Positions 19,883 through 28,482 of a stretch of DNA of 64,000 nucleotides are shown piece by piece. The stretch comes from Verrucomicrobiota bacterium. Lineage in GTDB: Bacteria; Verrucomicrobiota; Verrucomicrobiia; Opitutales; Opitutaceae. Made by a program: the position numbers and the translations under genes. Numbering within the stretch: position 1 is the first letter of the stretch; every line of letters starts with the position of its first letter. The stretch is from the NCBI GenBank assembly GCA_023416735.1, contig JAEZGX010000041.1, positions 186,001 through 250,000 of the forward strand. The letters are read 5' to 3'. The notes beneath the pieces were generated by a model that saw only the letters and a list, made by a program, of their open reading frames with translations, did not search any database and was not told the DNA's origin.

Positions 19883-20302
19883 GTGGATATTCTAACCAAG
19901 CTTGAGCGCTCAAGGCGGATGGGGCTCGTGAAGGGTCGCGGCAACCGCAGCACGGAGGTGCGGTTGCTCGAATTGTTCCGCACGCTGCACATCCGGGGGT
20001 GGCGCAGGGGGAGCCGCCTTCCGGGGCGTCCTGATTTCGTGTTCGCAGCTCAACGCGTCGCGGTGTTCGTCGACGGGTGCTTCTGGCACGGATGTCCGGA
20101 GCACTATACCGCGCCAGCGGGTAACGCGGCGTTCTGGCGCAAAAAAAGACGTCAAAATTCCGAGCGAGATCGTCGAGCAGACATCGCCTTGCGGAAACTC
20201 GGATGGAAAGTCATGCGGATTTGGGAGCATGAACTGCGGCCAGCGCGCCTGGCTCGGCTGTCAACCCGGCTGCGCCGGAGGTTCGCCACGACACACAGTT
20301 GA
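19883..20302 (+). CDS. vsr: Very-short-patch-repair endonuclease (Vsr family)
   Basis: 139 residues, close to the usual ~140-150 of the family. The N-terminus LTKLERSRRMGLVKGRGNRSTE aligns with the conserved Vsr opening. RLPGRPDFVF holds the catalytic Asp, and FVDGCFWHGCPEHY holds the structural zinc Cys/His and active-site residues. FWRKKRRQNSERD and the GWKVMRIWEHEL C-terminus complete the fold. Vsr nicks T:G mismatches arising from deaminated 5-methylcytosine, so it partners the methyltransferase that ends 204 bp upstream. In defence islands some Vsr relatives act as restriction nucleases instead, which is possible here. Confidence 0.85.
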   Translation: MDILTKLERSRRMGLVKGRGNRSTEVRLLELFRTLHIRGWRRGSRLPGRPDFVFAAQRVAVFVDGCFWHGCPEHYTAPAGNAAFWRKKRRQNSERDRRADIALRKLGWKVMRIWEHELRPARLARLSTRLRRRFATTHS

Positions 20303-20728
20303 AGAAAGATGTGCGTGGCCTGGCTCCGCGGGCCCGACGCCGGCCCGAAAGCCCAAGTTTCGCTAGCCTTCCGTTTGCAGCGATTGCCCCCAAAGTGGGA
20401 AAAGTGAAATCGGACCGGGTCATTAGGCCACCAACGCGAGGCGTATTTCGCGATTCTCCCGATTTACAGGCAGAGCGTAGTTCCCTAGTTCCCGAAGCCA
20501 CCAAAACGGAATGATTGCGTTTGAACACGTCACTCCGCGGTTTATTTTATCAAAGCATTCGCCGGCGATACCTTGCGGGGTCGCTCCAGCCACTTATGCA
20601 GACCGTCCACGCCGGAGTCGTCCTTGGCTGCGCCTCTCAGCCCCTATATGGGGCCGAGAGCGATCGCGGCATTATTCACTTGGAAACCCGTCCCGCCCTC
20701 TTTCGCCAGCGGGTGAATTCGTCCGCCG
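20303..20728. other. 426-bp gap without a gene, holding a candidate promoter for the Hachiman pair
   Basis: No coding region is convincing here. At 20521-20548, TTGAAC and TATTTT are separated by 16 bp in an AT-rich patch (TTTATTTTATC) that stands out from its surroundings; it lies about 180 bp before hamA. Nearer the gene, GCCCC-TATAT-GGGGC (about 20640-20655) forms a small hairpin. Either could contribute to expression of hamA-hamB. Confidence 0.3.
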
Positions 20729-21532
20729 ATGCATGAACTTGGCCTAACGATCGCCAATCTGGTTTCGTGGTTTCCCTCCGCGGCCCACCCTGGCTACACG
20801 TTGGTAAATGTGCCCGCTGCGGAATCTGAGAAATGGGCTCAAGCACTGGGTGAGCCGCTCCGGCGCTGCTACATTTCGGACGAACTGCTGGATGGTCAGG
20901 AGAAGGAGCACGCTGCCATCGACGTGATTAAGGCGGTCCTGCCCGATCCGGGTTCCACGAGGTCGGGTGACTTCGGCGAAATCCTGGTGCTTCTCTACAA
21001 CGCCGCCGCCGCCCATCCGACGGTGCTGGTGAGTCCCAAGAGGTGGCGACTGAAGCAGGATCGCAACAAGCCCGCGCCTCACTCCGATGTGTTAAACTTC
21101 GTCCTTCCTTCTTGGCCGAACCCCTCTGCAGACGACACCGTGATCTGTTCTGAGGTGAAGGCGAAAGCCACAGATCAGCCGTCCATTCCGATCGCCAGCG
21201 CGATCGAGGACTGCGCAAAAGACCGGACCAGCCGCCTTGCCAAGACGCTGCAATGGCTGAAGGAGCGGGCGCTGCGCGGCGACCTCGTCGGCGTATCGAT
21301 CCCACAACTGGACAGGTTCATCAAGGCGACCGAAGCCTTGCCCGCGAAGAAGCGATTCCAGGCCGTCGCTGTCGTGTGCCAGAGCTTGGTTGCAGGTGAG
21401 TTGGCGACGGCCCCAACGACCGCCGATTCCGCCTACTCGCTCGTGATCATATCAGTGCCTCAGCTGCAGAAGGTTTACACCGAGGTCTTCGAGGCGGCCG
21501 TCAACAGTCGAAACAAGCCGGCCACCGCGTAA
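20729..21532 (+). CDS. hamA: HamA-like DUF1837 nuclease (Hachiman)
   Basis: 267 residues. The DUF1837/HamA region shows SGDFGEILVLLY (D81, E84), then a basic stretch KRWRLKQDRNKPAPHSDVL with D120, then CSEVKAKA supplying the E142-x-K144 pair of a PD-(D/E)XK-like active site. HamA is the nuclease of Hachiman, held in check by its helicase partner HamB until phage-associated DNA is sensed, when it degrades DNA. The stop codon is 3 bp before the start of the helicase gene, as in known hamAB operons. Family assignment rests on these motifs and the neighbour. Confidence 0.8.
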   Translation: MHELGLTIANLVSWFPSAAHPGYTLVNVPAAESEKWAQALGEPLRRCYISDELLDGQEKEHAAIDVIKAVLPDPGSTRSGDFGEILVLLYNAAAAHPTVLVSPKRWRLKQDRNKPAPHSDVLNFVLPSWPNPSADDTVICSEVKAKATDQPSIPIASAIEDCAKDRTSRLAKTLQWLKERALRGDLVGVSIPQLDRFIKATEALPAKKRFQAVAVVCQSLVAGELATAPTTADSAYSLVIISVPQLQKVYTEVFEAAVNSRNKPATA

Positions 21533-21535
21533 TCC

Positions 21536-24520
21536 ATGGCAGCATCACCGTCACTTGATCGCTGGATCAACGACTCCGACGCCAAGCGGCTGCTTGACCA
21601 GTTCGGCGTCGAGCAGGGAGACCTCCAGCTTAGGTATCTCGGCGAAAGGGCTGACGATTACTATATCGCCCTCGTTGGTGAGTTCTTCGACTACATGCGG
21701 TCGGGCACGGCGGAGCCCGCCGACTGGTCGCGCCTGGCGAACGCGATGTCACAGTTCGCTGAACGGGGAAGACTCGACGAGCTTCGCACGATCGGCGTGA
21801 ACGCTGCAGAAGCCCTGACATATGCTTCCGCTGCGTTTTACTTCGGCGGGTTTCCCGCGTCGGCCTGCCTGGTCCTTCGCCACGCCCCGCGGCCAGGAAA
21901 GGATGATGTGATGGGCGCGGTCTACGATCTCTTGGCGCGGCCGCAGGATTTCGGTTCGAGAATCGCTCGTGATCTCATTGCCGCGTTGGCGCGCGGAGAT
22001 ATGGGGTTCATCGCGCAAAGTTTTCTTCGTGCGTGGTTCATGGAGAGAGGCGCGGTCCGAGAGAGCCCCGAAGCGTGGGTCGCCGCCAAGATGCTTCGGC
22101 ATACGCTCCAGCACTTTCGGAGGTCGAACTTGCGGACGATTCTGCCGGAAGGTCATACTGAATTTTGGAGCCCACTCGTGGCTTCCATGCTGGCGCGGCG
22201 GCCTGCCGTCTTTGAATTCTTCCCATCTCAAATCGAAGCGATTCGGGCCGGACTCCTGACGAGCAAACTCTCGTTCTCACTCCAGATGCCCACCGGCGCC
22301 GGAAAAACCGCGCTCTGCGAGACCTTGCTTTTTCATCACGCCAAAACGAATCCGAGGGCTGCGGCGATCCTGTTGGTTCCCTACAGGTCGCTCGCTTCGG
22401 AACTCCGAAGGTCGCTTGTGCCACGACTGCGCGCGATGGGCGTGACATCAGGCTGTTCATACGGCGGCACGGTGCCGTCCCGTGAGGAAGTGCAGTCCCT
22501 CGATGCCACCCAGGTGTTGGTCGCTACCCCGGAGACTCTGGCGGGTATGCTGACGGCCGACGAAGCATTTCTCAATCGCGTGTCGCTCGTGATCTGCGAC
22601 GAAGGGCACCTTCTGGACACGCAGGGAAGGGGGATCGCGCTCGAGCTGCTCATTGCACGGTTCAAAGCGCGAGCCGAAGGATCGCCCCGGTTCGTCTTTG
22701 TTTCGGCAATCGTTCCAAACATCGAGGAGATCAACACTTGGCTCGGCGGGACGAAAGAATCGGTGGTAAAGAGCGCGTATCGTCCATCCCGAGCCGAGTT
22801 CGCACTCATCAAATCCGCCGGTCAAAGTGCCGGCGCTGGAGCAAATTTGGTCGCGCATCCAGAGGAGCGGGAACCGACTCGGTTTGTCATTCCCGGCTTT
22901 CTTTCGCGGGCCGATTTCGCCTATCGAAATGCGGCCACGGACCGCACGAAAACTCTGCCGTTCGCTTCTTTCAAGACGCGCGCGGTGGCCGCTGCCCGGA
23001 AGGCGATGAGTATGGGCACGGTCGCCCTTTTCGCGGCGAACAAACGGGGCAACCAAGGTGCAATCGGAATCGCAGAAGAAATATTGTATCAGTTATCCTT
23101 GGGTCTCCCCCTGCCGAATCCCATCGATTTCGCCGACCGAGCCCAGATCAGTTTGGTGCACCAATACGTGGCTGCCGAATATGGCGATAATTGGATCGGC
23201 ACCCAATGCATCTCAGCGGGTGTGGTCCTCCACCATGGAGACATCCCGCAGGAAACTCGCGAGGTTTTTGAAAAAACGCTGAGAGATGGGCATTCGCAGG
23301 TTGCTATCTGCACAAGCACCTTGGCGGAAGGCGTGAACCTCCCGATCAGGACGCTCGTCCTATACTCGGTCGAACGAAGAGACGGTGAAGGCAAAGCGGT
23401 CTCCTTGCTAGCGCGTGACATTAAGAATCTGGTGGGACGCGCTGGGCGCGCCGGTGCAACGACGCGGGGACTTGTGATCTGCGCGAATGAAAATCAATGG
23501 TCGATCATCGCACCGGTCGCCCAGCAGAAAGATGGCGAGCCGGTAATTGGGGCGCTCAAACGCTTATTGGTCCGCGTCCAGCGCTCCCTCGCACTTCGCC
23601 CGAGGACGGTCGACAACACCTTGCTTGAGCGCTCGTCGAACTTTTTTCCCGTCGTGGACGGCATCGATAGCGCGCTCGTGGATCTCATCGCAGAGGAAGT
23701 CGGAGACGACCAGCTTGCGGTGCTCGCACAACAGATCGCGGACCACACTTTCGCTGCGGCAACTTTGGACGCACAAACAAAGAAGGTGTTGGACGACATT
23801 GTCCGGCTCCGCTCGGCGCGCATTGCCGGCCTGCGATCGGCCAAGCGCCTGTCATGGATCAAGGAGACCGGCGCGAAAGTTCGTATCGTGGAGTCAGTTG
23901 AAACGTCCCTTCTTGCCAGCCGACCGGCGTGGGACGACGTCGCGGATGCTACAGAAGACTCTTTCGTTTCCCTCGTGTTGAGTTGGGCCTGGAACCATCG
24001 GGAGGTCCAAATCGCGGTCCAGGAAGCCTATAGAGTGGACGAGAAGGAAACTGAATCGGTCCGGGCCCAGCTATTTCTCATCGTGAAGCTTTGGCTGGCC
24101 GGAGAAACTCATGGCGCAATCGCAGCGAAATCGGCTCTCTCCGTCGACGATCTCCTCGGTGTCTTAACCCGCGTGGTGAACTTCAACCTCCAGACAATGG
24201 TTGAACAGGGCATCAGCCTCTTGGAAAAGCTCTTGGAGGAACAGGGGCGTGCGATCTCCGCTGCGGTGAAGCGATTCCCGAATCACCTGAAATACGGTAT
24301 TCCCACACGCTCCGGCTTGGCGTTGGCCACCGCCGGCGTGCGCCACAGGTCCGCCGCGGTATTACTCGGCGGAGTTATATCGGCTCATGGAATCGCGCCA
24401 GACGATCCTGAAATCGCCGCCTTTCTCGCCCATGGTGAACTGGAATCGAATGCCCAAGAGTGGAGAAGGCGGCTGGGCACGCTGGTCTTCGAACACACCA
24501 AGAACGATGTCGCCCAATAA
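21536..24520 (+). CDS. hamB: HamB-like superfamily 2 helicase (Hachiman)
   Basis: 994 residues. Walker A QMPTGAGKTALCE lies near residue 250, motif Ia LLVPYRSLASELRRS follows, motif II is VICDEGHLLD (about 355), motif III-like FVSAIVPN, and motif VI LVGRAGRAGATTRG (about 635). A 230-residue N-terminal region and a helical ~300-residue C-terminal region flank the helicase core. In Hachiman, HamB senses DNA and restrains or releases HamA. The 3-bp spacing from hamA indicates a two-gene operon. Length and motif order fit the family; the boundaries of the accessory domains are not visible by eye. Confidence 0.8.
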   Translation: MAASPSLDRWINDSDAKRLLDQFGVEQGDLQLRYLGERADDYYIALVGEFFDYMRSGTAEPADWSRLANAMSQFAERGRLDELRTIGVNAAEALTYASAAFYFGGFPASACLVLRHAPRPGKDDVMGAVYDLLARPQDFGSRIARDLIAALARGDMGFIAQSFLRAWFMERGAVRESPEAWVAAKMLRHTLQHFRRSNLRTILPEGHTEFWSPLVASMLARRPAVFEFFPSQIEAIRAGLLTSKLSFSLQMPTGAGKTALCETLLFHHAKTNPRAAAILLVPYRSLASELRRSLVPRLRAMGVTSGCSYGGTVPSREEVQSLDATQVLVATPETLAGMLTADEAFLNRVSLVICDEGHLLDTQGRGIALELLIARFKARAEGSPRFVFVSAIVPNIEEINTWLGGTKESVVKSAYRPSRAEFALIKSAGQSAGAGANLVAHPEEREPTRFVIPGFLSRADFAYRNAATDRTKTLPFASFKTRAVAAARKAMSMGTVALFAANKRGNQGAIGIAEEILYQLSLGLPLPNPIDFADRAQISLVHQYVAAEYGDNWIGTQCISAGVVLHHGDIPQETREVFEKTLRDGHSQVAICTSTLAEGVNLPIRTLVLYSVERRDGEGKAVSLLARDIKNLVGRAGRAGATTRGLVICANENQWSIIAPVAQQKDGEPVIGALKRLLVRVQRSLALRPRTVDNTLLERSSNFFPVVDGIDSALVDLIAEEVGDDQLAVLAQQIADHTFAAATLDAQTKKVLDDIVRLRSARIAGLRSAKRLSWIKETGAKVRIVESVETSLLASRPAWDDVADATEDSFVSLVLSWAWNHREVQIAVQEAYRVDEKETESVRAQLFLIVKLWLAGETHGAIAAKSALSVDDLLGVLTRVVNFNLQTMVEQGISLLEKLLEEQGRAISAAVKRFPNHLKYGIPTRSGLALATAGVRHRSAAVLLGGVISAHGIAPDDPEIAAFLAHGELESNAQEWRRRLGTLVFEHTKNDVAQ

Positions 24521-24599
24521 ACCTTCGAGCGGGCCGCACACGCGCGCGACTCGTTTTCGCCCAATTGCCGCAGGCGGAGCGTCGAGCTAGTTTCCGAAC

Positions 24600-25922
24600 A
24601 TGGGACTGACGAAACGATATTGGATGGAGCAGCAGGAAGGAGGATGGCGCACGGTGGGCGACAAGCACGTCTGCGCCGCCTGTTTCTCAGAGGCGGATAT
24701 CGCCGACTTCGTGGGCTCCAAGACGGTCGTCGGCTACTGCTCCTATTGCAGAAAACGCTCCCGCAAGCCGATCGGTGCGCCGATGGACGAAGTCCTCGCT
24801 TTCATGGCCGAGGGGTTCAGCCGGGAATACGATTCCCCGGCGAACTGCATGTCTTGGGACGACGAAGAAGGTAAGTGGGCGGGGCGGGCCACCTTGGATG
24901 GCTACGATCTCATCGACGAAATTGATGTCGTGAACTGGCAGCACCGGGGGGCGGATGAACTGCGCAAGGATCTGATCTCGGCGTTCTGCGAGCAAGAATA
25001 CGTCCGGCATGATCCCTACGGCCTGTCTGTCAGCGAGGGACTGCAATACTCGTGGGGTCAATTCTGTCACACCGTCAAACACGAGACCCGGTTCGTGCTC
25101 TTCAAGATGCGGAAGAGACGGACCCCGCGCTACGACCGAGACGAACTGATCCCCGTCGATGTCATCCTAGCCCGCATCGGCAAATTAGTAGCGGAGCATG
25201 GTCTGGTTAAGGACCTTCCGCGCCGCAAGGAGCTGATCCGGGCCCGGCAGCACCAACCTTCGGAGAAGCTGACCACGGTGGCGGCTTTGGGGTCCGCACC
25301 GTCCAAATGGGCGAGCCAAAGCCGAATGAGCGCCGCGGGCATCTCCATGTTCTACGGCGCGGCGGACGAGAAGACGGCCTTTCTGGAGACGTTCGACGCT
25401 CACAACCGGCGCGCGAAGATCATGACGTTCGGCCGCTTCTTGACCGCGAGGACGCTCTGGATCCTCGATCTCTCCTCGCTTCCCTTAGTGCCGGGCATCT
25501 TCAATGGATCCTCGTCCACTGACCGCCAAGGCATCATTTTCCTCCGCGCGCTCACGAGCGACATCTCGAAGCCGATCTCGCGCGACGGCCACGAGCACTA
25601 CGAATACGTTCCGACCCAGATCTTCGCGGAATACTTCAAGCGCGTGCTGAAGGTCAACCGTCGGTCGATCGATGGCATTGCATTCCGGAGCAGCCGACCG
25701 GGCGCCACCATTTCCTACTGCATCTTCACCGGTCCCGAGGGCTGCGCCGATGATTTTCGGGCCAAGGAAGCGGCCAAGTTCTCCTTCTCGAAGAAGAAGC
25801 GCGTGCTGGTGCTGGACCAAGTGCAGCGAAGAACGGTTGCCGACTGCGTCCGGCTGTATGCCGAGCCCGCAACCCCGCCCGCCGCAGATCTTGCCGCTTT
25901 GAAGGCGCACCTCGCCCCGTAA
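24600..25922 (+). CDS. RES-domain protein with CxxC/HEPN-type N-terminal domain
   Basis: 440 residues. The first ~60 residues carry two CxxC pairs (C25/C28 and C47/C50), a zinc-finger-like start seen in proteins described as HEPN/RES N-terminal domain. The middle is helical. The C-terminal part (about residues 225-400) resembles a RES domain, with SRMSAAGISMFYGA, EKTAFLE, a strand ARTLWILDL, and IDGIAFRSSR near the end. RES toxins degrade NAD+ and are usually paired with an Xre antitoxin. None is encoded next to this gene, which follows hamB by 79 bp on the same strand. I infer a stand-alone abortive-infection effector; NAD+ hydrolysis is family knowledge, not shown. Confidence 0.7.
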   Translation: MGLTKRYWMEQQEGGWRTVGDKHVCAACFSEADIADFVGSKTVVGYCSYCRKRSRKPIGAPMDEVLAFMAEGFSREYDSPANCMSWDDEEGKWAGRATLDGYDLIDEIDVVNWQHRGADELRKDLISAFCEQEYVRHDPYGLSVSEGLQYSWGQFCHTVKHETRFVLFKMRKRRTPRYDRDELIPVDVILARIGKLVAEHGLVKDLPRRKELIRARQHQPSEKLTTVAALGSAPSKWASQSRMSAAGISMFYGAADEKTAFLETFDAHNRRAKIMTFGRFLTARTLWILDLSSLPLVPGIFNGSSSTDRQGIIFLRALTSDISKPISRDGHEHYEYVPTQIFAEYFKRVLKVNRRSIDGIAFRSSRPGATISYCIFTGPEGCADDFRAKEAAKFSFSKKKRVLVLDQVQRRTVADCVRLYAEPATPPAADLAALKAHLAP

Positions 25923-25989
25923 TGTCTCTCGAGGTCGTCCTACCGGCCACAGGTTTTCATTGCTGGAGAGCATCCGAGCCAAAGGCGGG

Positions 25990-26008
25990 CAGTGCTTACC
26001 GAGCACTG
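25990..26008 (+). other. Hairpin 67 bp after the RES gene
   Basis: CAGTGCT and AGCACTG form a perfect 7-bp stem around a 5-base loop. No T-run follows, so terminator function for the RES/Hachiman transcript is uncertain. The rest of 25923-26149 shows no gene. Confidence 0.3.
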
Positions 26009-26149
26009 AACCGTTCCCCATATTTTGGCTTACTGCGCTAGGCCGGCATGGGATTCTCGTTCCAGGTATGTGCCGCCCGGCGCGGTGGGGCTTCGGTCTC
26101 GCGAATTTCTCCTTTCATCATATAGGAGGGAATGCGCCGCCGGTCGAAG

Positions 26150-26187
26150 CAGAACGGAAAAGCGGCGGGCACCGAGATGCCCGCCGC
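26150..26187 (-). terminator. Rho-independent terminator of the conjugation operon
   Basis: On the minus strand a perfect 10-bp stem (GCGGCGGGCA with TGCCCGCCGC, loop of 6) is followed by TTTTCCGTT. It begins 16 bp past the stop codon of the last conjugation-operon gene (26204), the expected place for transcription of the trb set to end. Confidence 0.8.
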
Positions 26188-26203
26188 CTGAACTCACGAG
26201 CGC

Positions 26204-26581
26204 CTACGCGCGTATACCGTTCCCGTTCCGCTTCACCGCTGCATTCATCGCTTCCGATTTCGCGGCGTTGATGAATGCGCGTTCACGGTTTTGCGGCGGC
26301 ACGTTCCGGATGCGCGCTTCGATGCGTTCCTTGACCTCGGGGTGTTCCTCGACCCAGGCCCGAATCTCGGCGTTGCGTCCGTTGGTGTATTCGCTGCGCT
26401 GCATCTTCCCGAGCATCAGCTTTCGGATCAGATCTTCTTTCGACAGCTTCTCGTAATACTCGCGAAGATCCGGATTTTCCGCGATGAATCGATCCAGCTT
26501 GGCATCGATTTCGGGATTCCTCCGGAGCGTGGGTTCCTGCTGCGCCTTCTTTTCGGCGACTATCTGTTTCAGTGATGGCAT
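26204..26581 (-). CDS. Small helical protein at the end of the conjugation operon
   Basis: 125 residues, highly charged and almost entirely helical (MPSLKQIVAEKKAQQ..., IAENPDLREYYEKLSKEDLIRK). No signal peptide, membrane segment or catalytic motif is visible. I do not recognise the family. It is the last gene before the terminator and lies 87 bp after the 90-residue gene. A cytoplasmic accessory or regulatory role in transfer is possible from position only. Confidence 0.6.
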   Translation of the reverse strand: MPSLKQIVAEKKAQQEPTLRRNPEIDAKLDRFIAENPDLREYYEKLSKEDLIRKLMLGKMQRSEYTNGRNAEIRAWVEEHPEVKERIEARIRNVPPQNRERAFINAAKSEAMNAAVKRNGNGIRA

Positions 26582-26668
26582 TGTGCCCTCCTTTTTCCCG
26601 AGCCATTGTTGGCGAGGCGGCTCGTCGCCAGTGGCAGTTGACCTCGTCTGGGCGTGGGCCGCCCAAAA

Positions 26669-26941
26669 TCAGATTTCATCTCCGTCGACTTCATCGTCGT
26701 CGAATTCGTAGCCGCGGGTCGTCTTGCCAATCGCAGCGAGTTCAAACTCCCGGCGGATTTGCGACGTCTTGCCGCAAGCCAGCCACAAGCGGACGAGCAG
26801 CGGCACGCCGGGCGTAACGCCGTAGGTCTCTCGAATCTGCCGGTCGGCTTTCTCGAAACTCGCCAGCAGATGCGGCGGCAGGATCATCGGCAGCCCTTCG
26901 GCTTCGATTACGCCCCGCGTCTCCGGTGTGACGCTGCTCAC
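26669..26941 (-). CDS. Small acidic-tailed protein, GTG start coupled to the lipoprotein gene
   Basis: 90 residues from a GTG at 26939-26941 whose last bases overlap the stop codon (TGA, 26938-26940) of the upstream lipoprotein gene, a GTGA coupling typical of this operon. An ATG at 26887 is an alternative start. The product is VSSVTPETRGVI..., with a helical core (HLLASFEKADRQIRETYG) and an acidic tail ending DDDEVDGDEI. The family is unrecognised. The frame continues upstream inside the lipoprotein gene, but that part is a shadow. Confidence 0.55.
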   Translation of the reverse strand: MSSVTPETRGVIEAEGLPMILPPHLLASFEKADRQIRETYGVTPGVPLLVRLWLACGKTSQIRREFELAAIGKTTRGYEFDDDEVDGDEI

Positions 26942-27462
26942 TGCCGGCCCTCCGTGGTTGCGCGACTTCCGCGCTGACGCATGTCCGCGATTTCCTTGTT
27001 CAACCGCGTCAGCTCCTTCGTGAGTGACTCGTTCTGCTCTATGAGCGTTGCCATGAGCTGATTCTGCTCCGCCATCTTTTGCTCCAGTTCGGCCGGTAAC
27101 GGGTGCGGCTGCCGCGCGCCATCGGCGACCGCGAGCGTCGGCCCGAGCGGCACGACCGTCGGCGCGTTCGGATTGAGATTCCAACCCGCGGCCCGCTCAC
27201 GCCGATAGATGACATGACCCTCGTGCATCACGTTCGGGTCATTCGGGTCGACGTAGCGATTCACCGGATAGGCCTTCAGCGAGTCGCTGTGCCGCACCTT
27301 TTCGACGTTTCCCTGATCCATCTGCGTCCCCGCAACCGGTGCGAGTTTCGGCACCGGCGGCGGCGCCTGTTTTGCCGCCGCGGTCTTCGTTTCTGTCGAC
27401 GCGCACCCGCCGGCCAGCGCCACCGCGGCGCAAAGCAACCATGCTCTATTGTTCATTGTCAT
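26938..27462 (-). CDS. Conjugation-associated lipoprotein (VirB7/TrbH position)
   Basis: 174 residues with a lipoprotein signal peptide, MNNRAWLLCAAVALAGGC, whose lipobox LAGGC places the modified Cys near residue 20. A proline/alanine-rich linker follows, then a conserved-looking middle (AYPVNRYVDPNDPNVMH), and a C-terminal coiled coil (QNQLMATLIEQNESLTKEL). It overlaps the end of the trbI-like gene by 17 bp. In type IV systems a small outer-membrane lipoprotein stabilises the VirB9/VirB10 core; this gene sits where such a protein would be expected, but its sequence is not itself diagnostic. Confidence 0.65.
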   Translation of the reverse strand: MTMNNRAWLLCAAVALAGGCASTETKTAAAKQAPPPVPKLAPVAGTQMDQGNVEKVRHSDSLKAYPVNRYVDPNDPNVMHEGHVIYRRERAAGWNLNPNAPTVVPLGPTLAVADGARQPHPLPAELEQKMAEQNQLMATLIEQNESLTKELTRLNKEIADMRQRGSRATTEGRQ

Positions 27463-28480
27463 TCCTCCAAACTTGTTCGTTGCGCAGGTTGCCCCGCGTG
27501 CCCTTCGCTTGGTCGATCGTCTCGGTCACGTAGAGGTAGAACTGCTTCCCGGCCGGCACGCGCACGAAGAAGCCGTCGCGCGCAATCGCTTCCTGAATCT
27601 GTCGCGCGTAGGCGTTGAGGACATCAGCCGTTCCCTGGAGCGCCGCATTTCGTCCCGAGACGGACGGCACCTGCACGATGTCGCCGAACGCCGTGCCCTG
27701 ATTGCGGAGTTGCTGGAGACCGCCCGCGACTCCGGCGAGAAACGTCGAGGCGAACATCTTCACCTCCTGGAGATCGTCCGTCTTGATCAGGTCGCCGAGC
27801 AGGCCGGCCGAGCCGTCGCGCAGCCCATACTCGCCGTTGGTGTCGTCTTTCTGGCGATCCAGCGCGATGCCGTTCAAGACGAGTTCGGTCCCGTTAAGCG
27901 GCGAGCCGTCACGCCAGACGATCACCCATTTGCCGGAGGCGGCGATGCGTTCGCGCGCCCGATCCAGGGACGCGCGTCCATGCACCTCCGTGCCAGCCGG
28001 GATGATCAGCTCGCCGGAGTGCCAGACATCCTCCGTCACCAGCCCGATGACGGGCGTGTCGAGTTTCGACGACTCGATGGTGACGACCGTCTCGCACGGG
28101 ATCAGCCGGCCATAGGGCGCATACGTTTTCGATAACAGCGGGGCTGCATCCGTTGCCGCGGTAAAGAGGCTGATCGGAAGAACGCGCGGCTTCAGCGGCT
28201 CCTTGCGCAGGAAGCCGCGAGGCGCTGGCGGTTCGGCGGGCTCCGCTGCCGGTGCGCTGGCTTGCTTCACCATCGCGACCGGCCGGAACGGCAGACTGTT
28301 GCGCGTGACGGTCTCCTTCACGACGGGAATCTCACCGCGCGCGGGCACCGGCGTCATGTGCGCCCCGTCGGCGCGAACGCCGGCGTTGCCGCGGAGGATC
28401 AGCATCCCGCCCCCGGCGATGAAGACGCCGAGCAGAAGGACGTTGCCCTTGGGAGAGCGGAGGAACGGCAGGAGGCGCAT
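27446..28480 (-). CDS. trbI: TrbI/VirB10-like T4SS core protein
   Basis: 344 residues. A short cytoplasmic start is followed by one transmembrane helix (NVLLLGVFIAGGGMLIL, about residues 13-29), then a proline-rich periplasmic linker and a C-terminal TrbI/VirB10 beta-barrel domain with PYGRLIPCETVVTIES, VWHSGELIIPAGTEVHG, GSAGLLGDL and a final VPAGKQFYLYVTE strand. VirB10 proteins span both membranes and gate the channel. It lies 2 bp after the trbG-like gene, in canonical order. Confidence 0.85.
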   Translation of the reverse strand: MRLLPFLRSPKGNVLLLGVFIAGGGMLILRGNAGVRADGAHMTPVPARGEIPVVKETVTRNSLPFRPVAMVKQASAPAAEPAEPPAPRGFLRKEPLKPRVLPISLFTAATDAAPLLSKTYAPYGRLIPCETVVTIESSKLDTPVIGLVTEDVWHSGELIIPAGTEVHGRASLDRARERIAASGKWVIVWRDGSPLNGTELVLNGIALDRQKDDTNGEYGLRDGSAGLLGDLIKTDDLQEVKMFASTFLAGVAGGLQQLRNQGTAFGDIVQVPSVSGRNAALQGTADVLNAYARQIQEAIARDGFFVRVPAGKQFYLYVTETIDQAKGTRGNLRNEQVWRNDNEQ

Positions 28481-28482
28481 GG

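Noticed and set aside
19683..19895. 70-codon open frame between the methyltransferase and Vsr-type genes
   Set aside because: It has no family features and no clear ribosome-binding site, and it overlaps the well-supported Vsr start. Probably chance.
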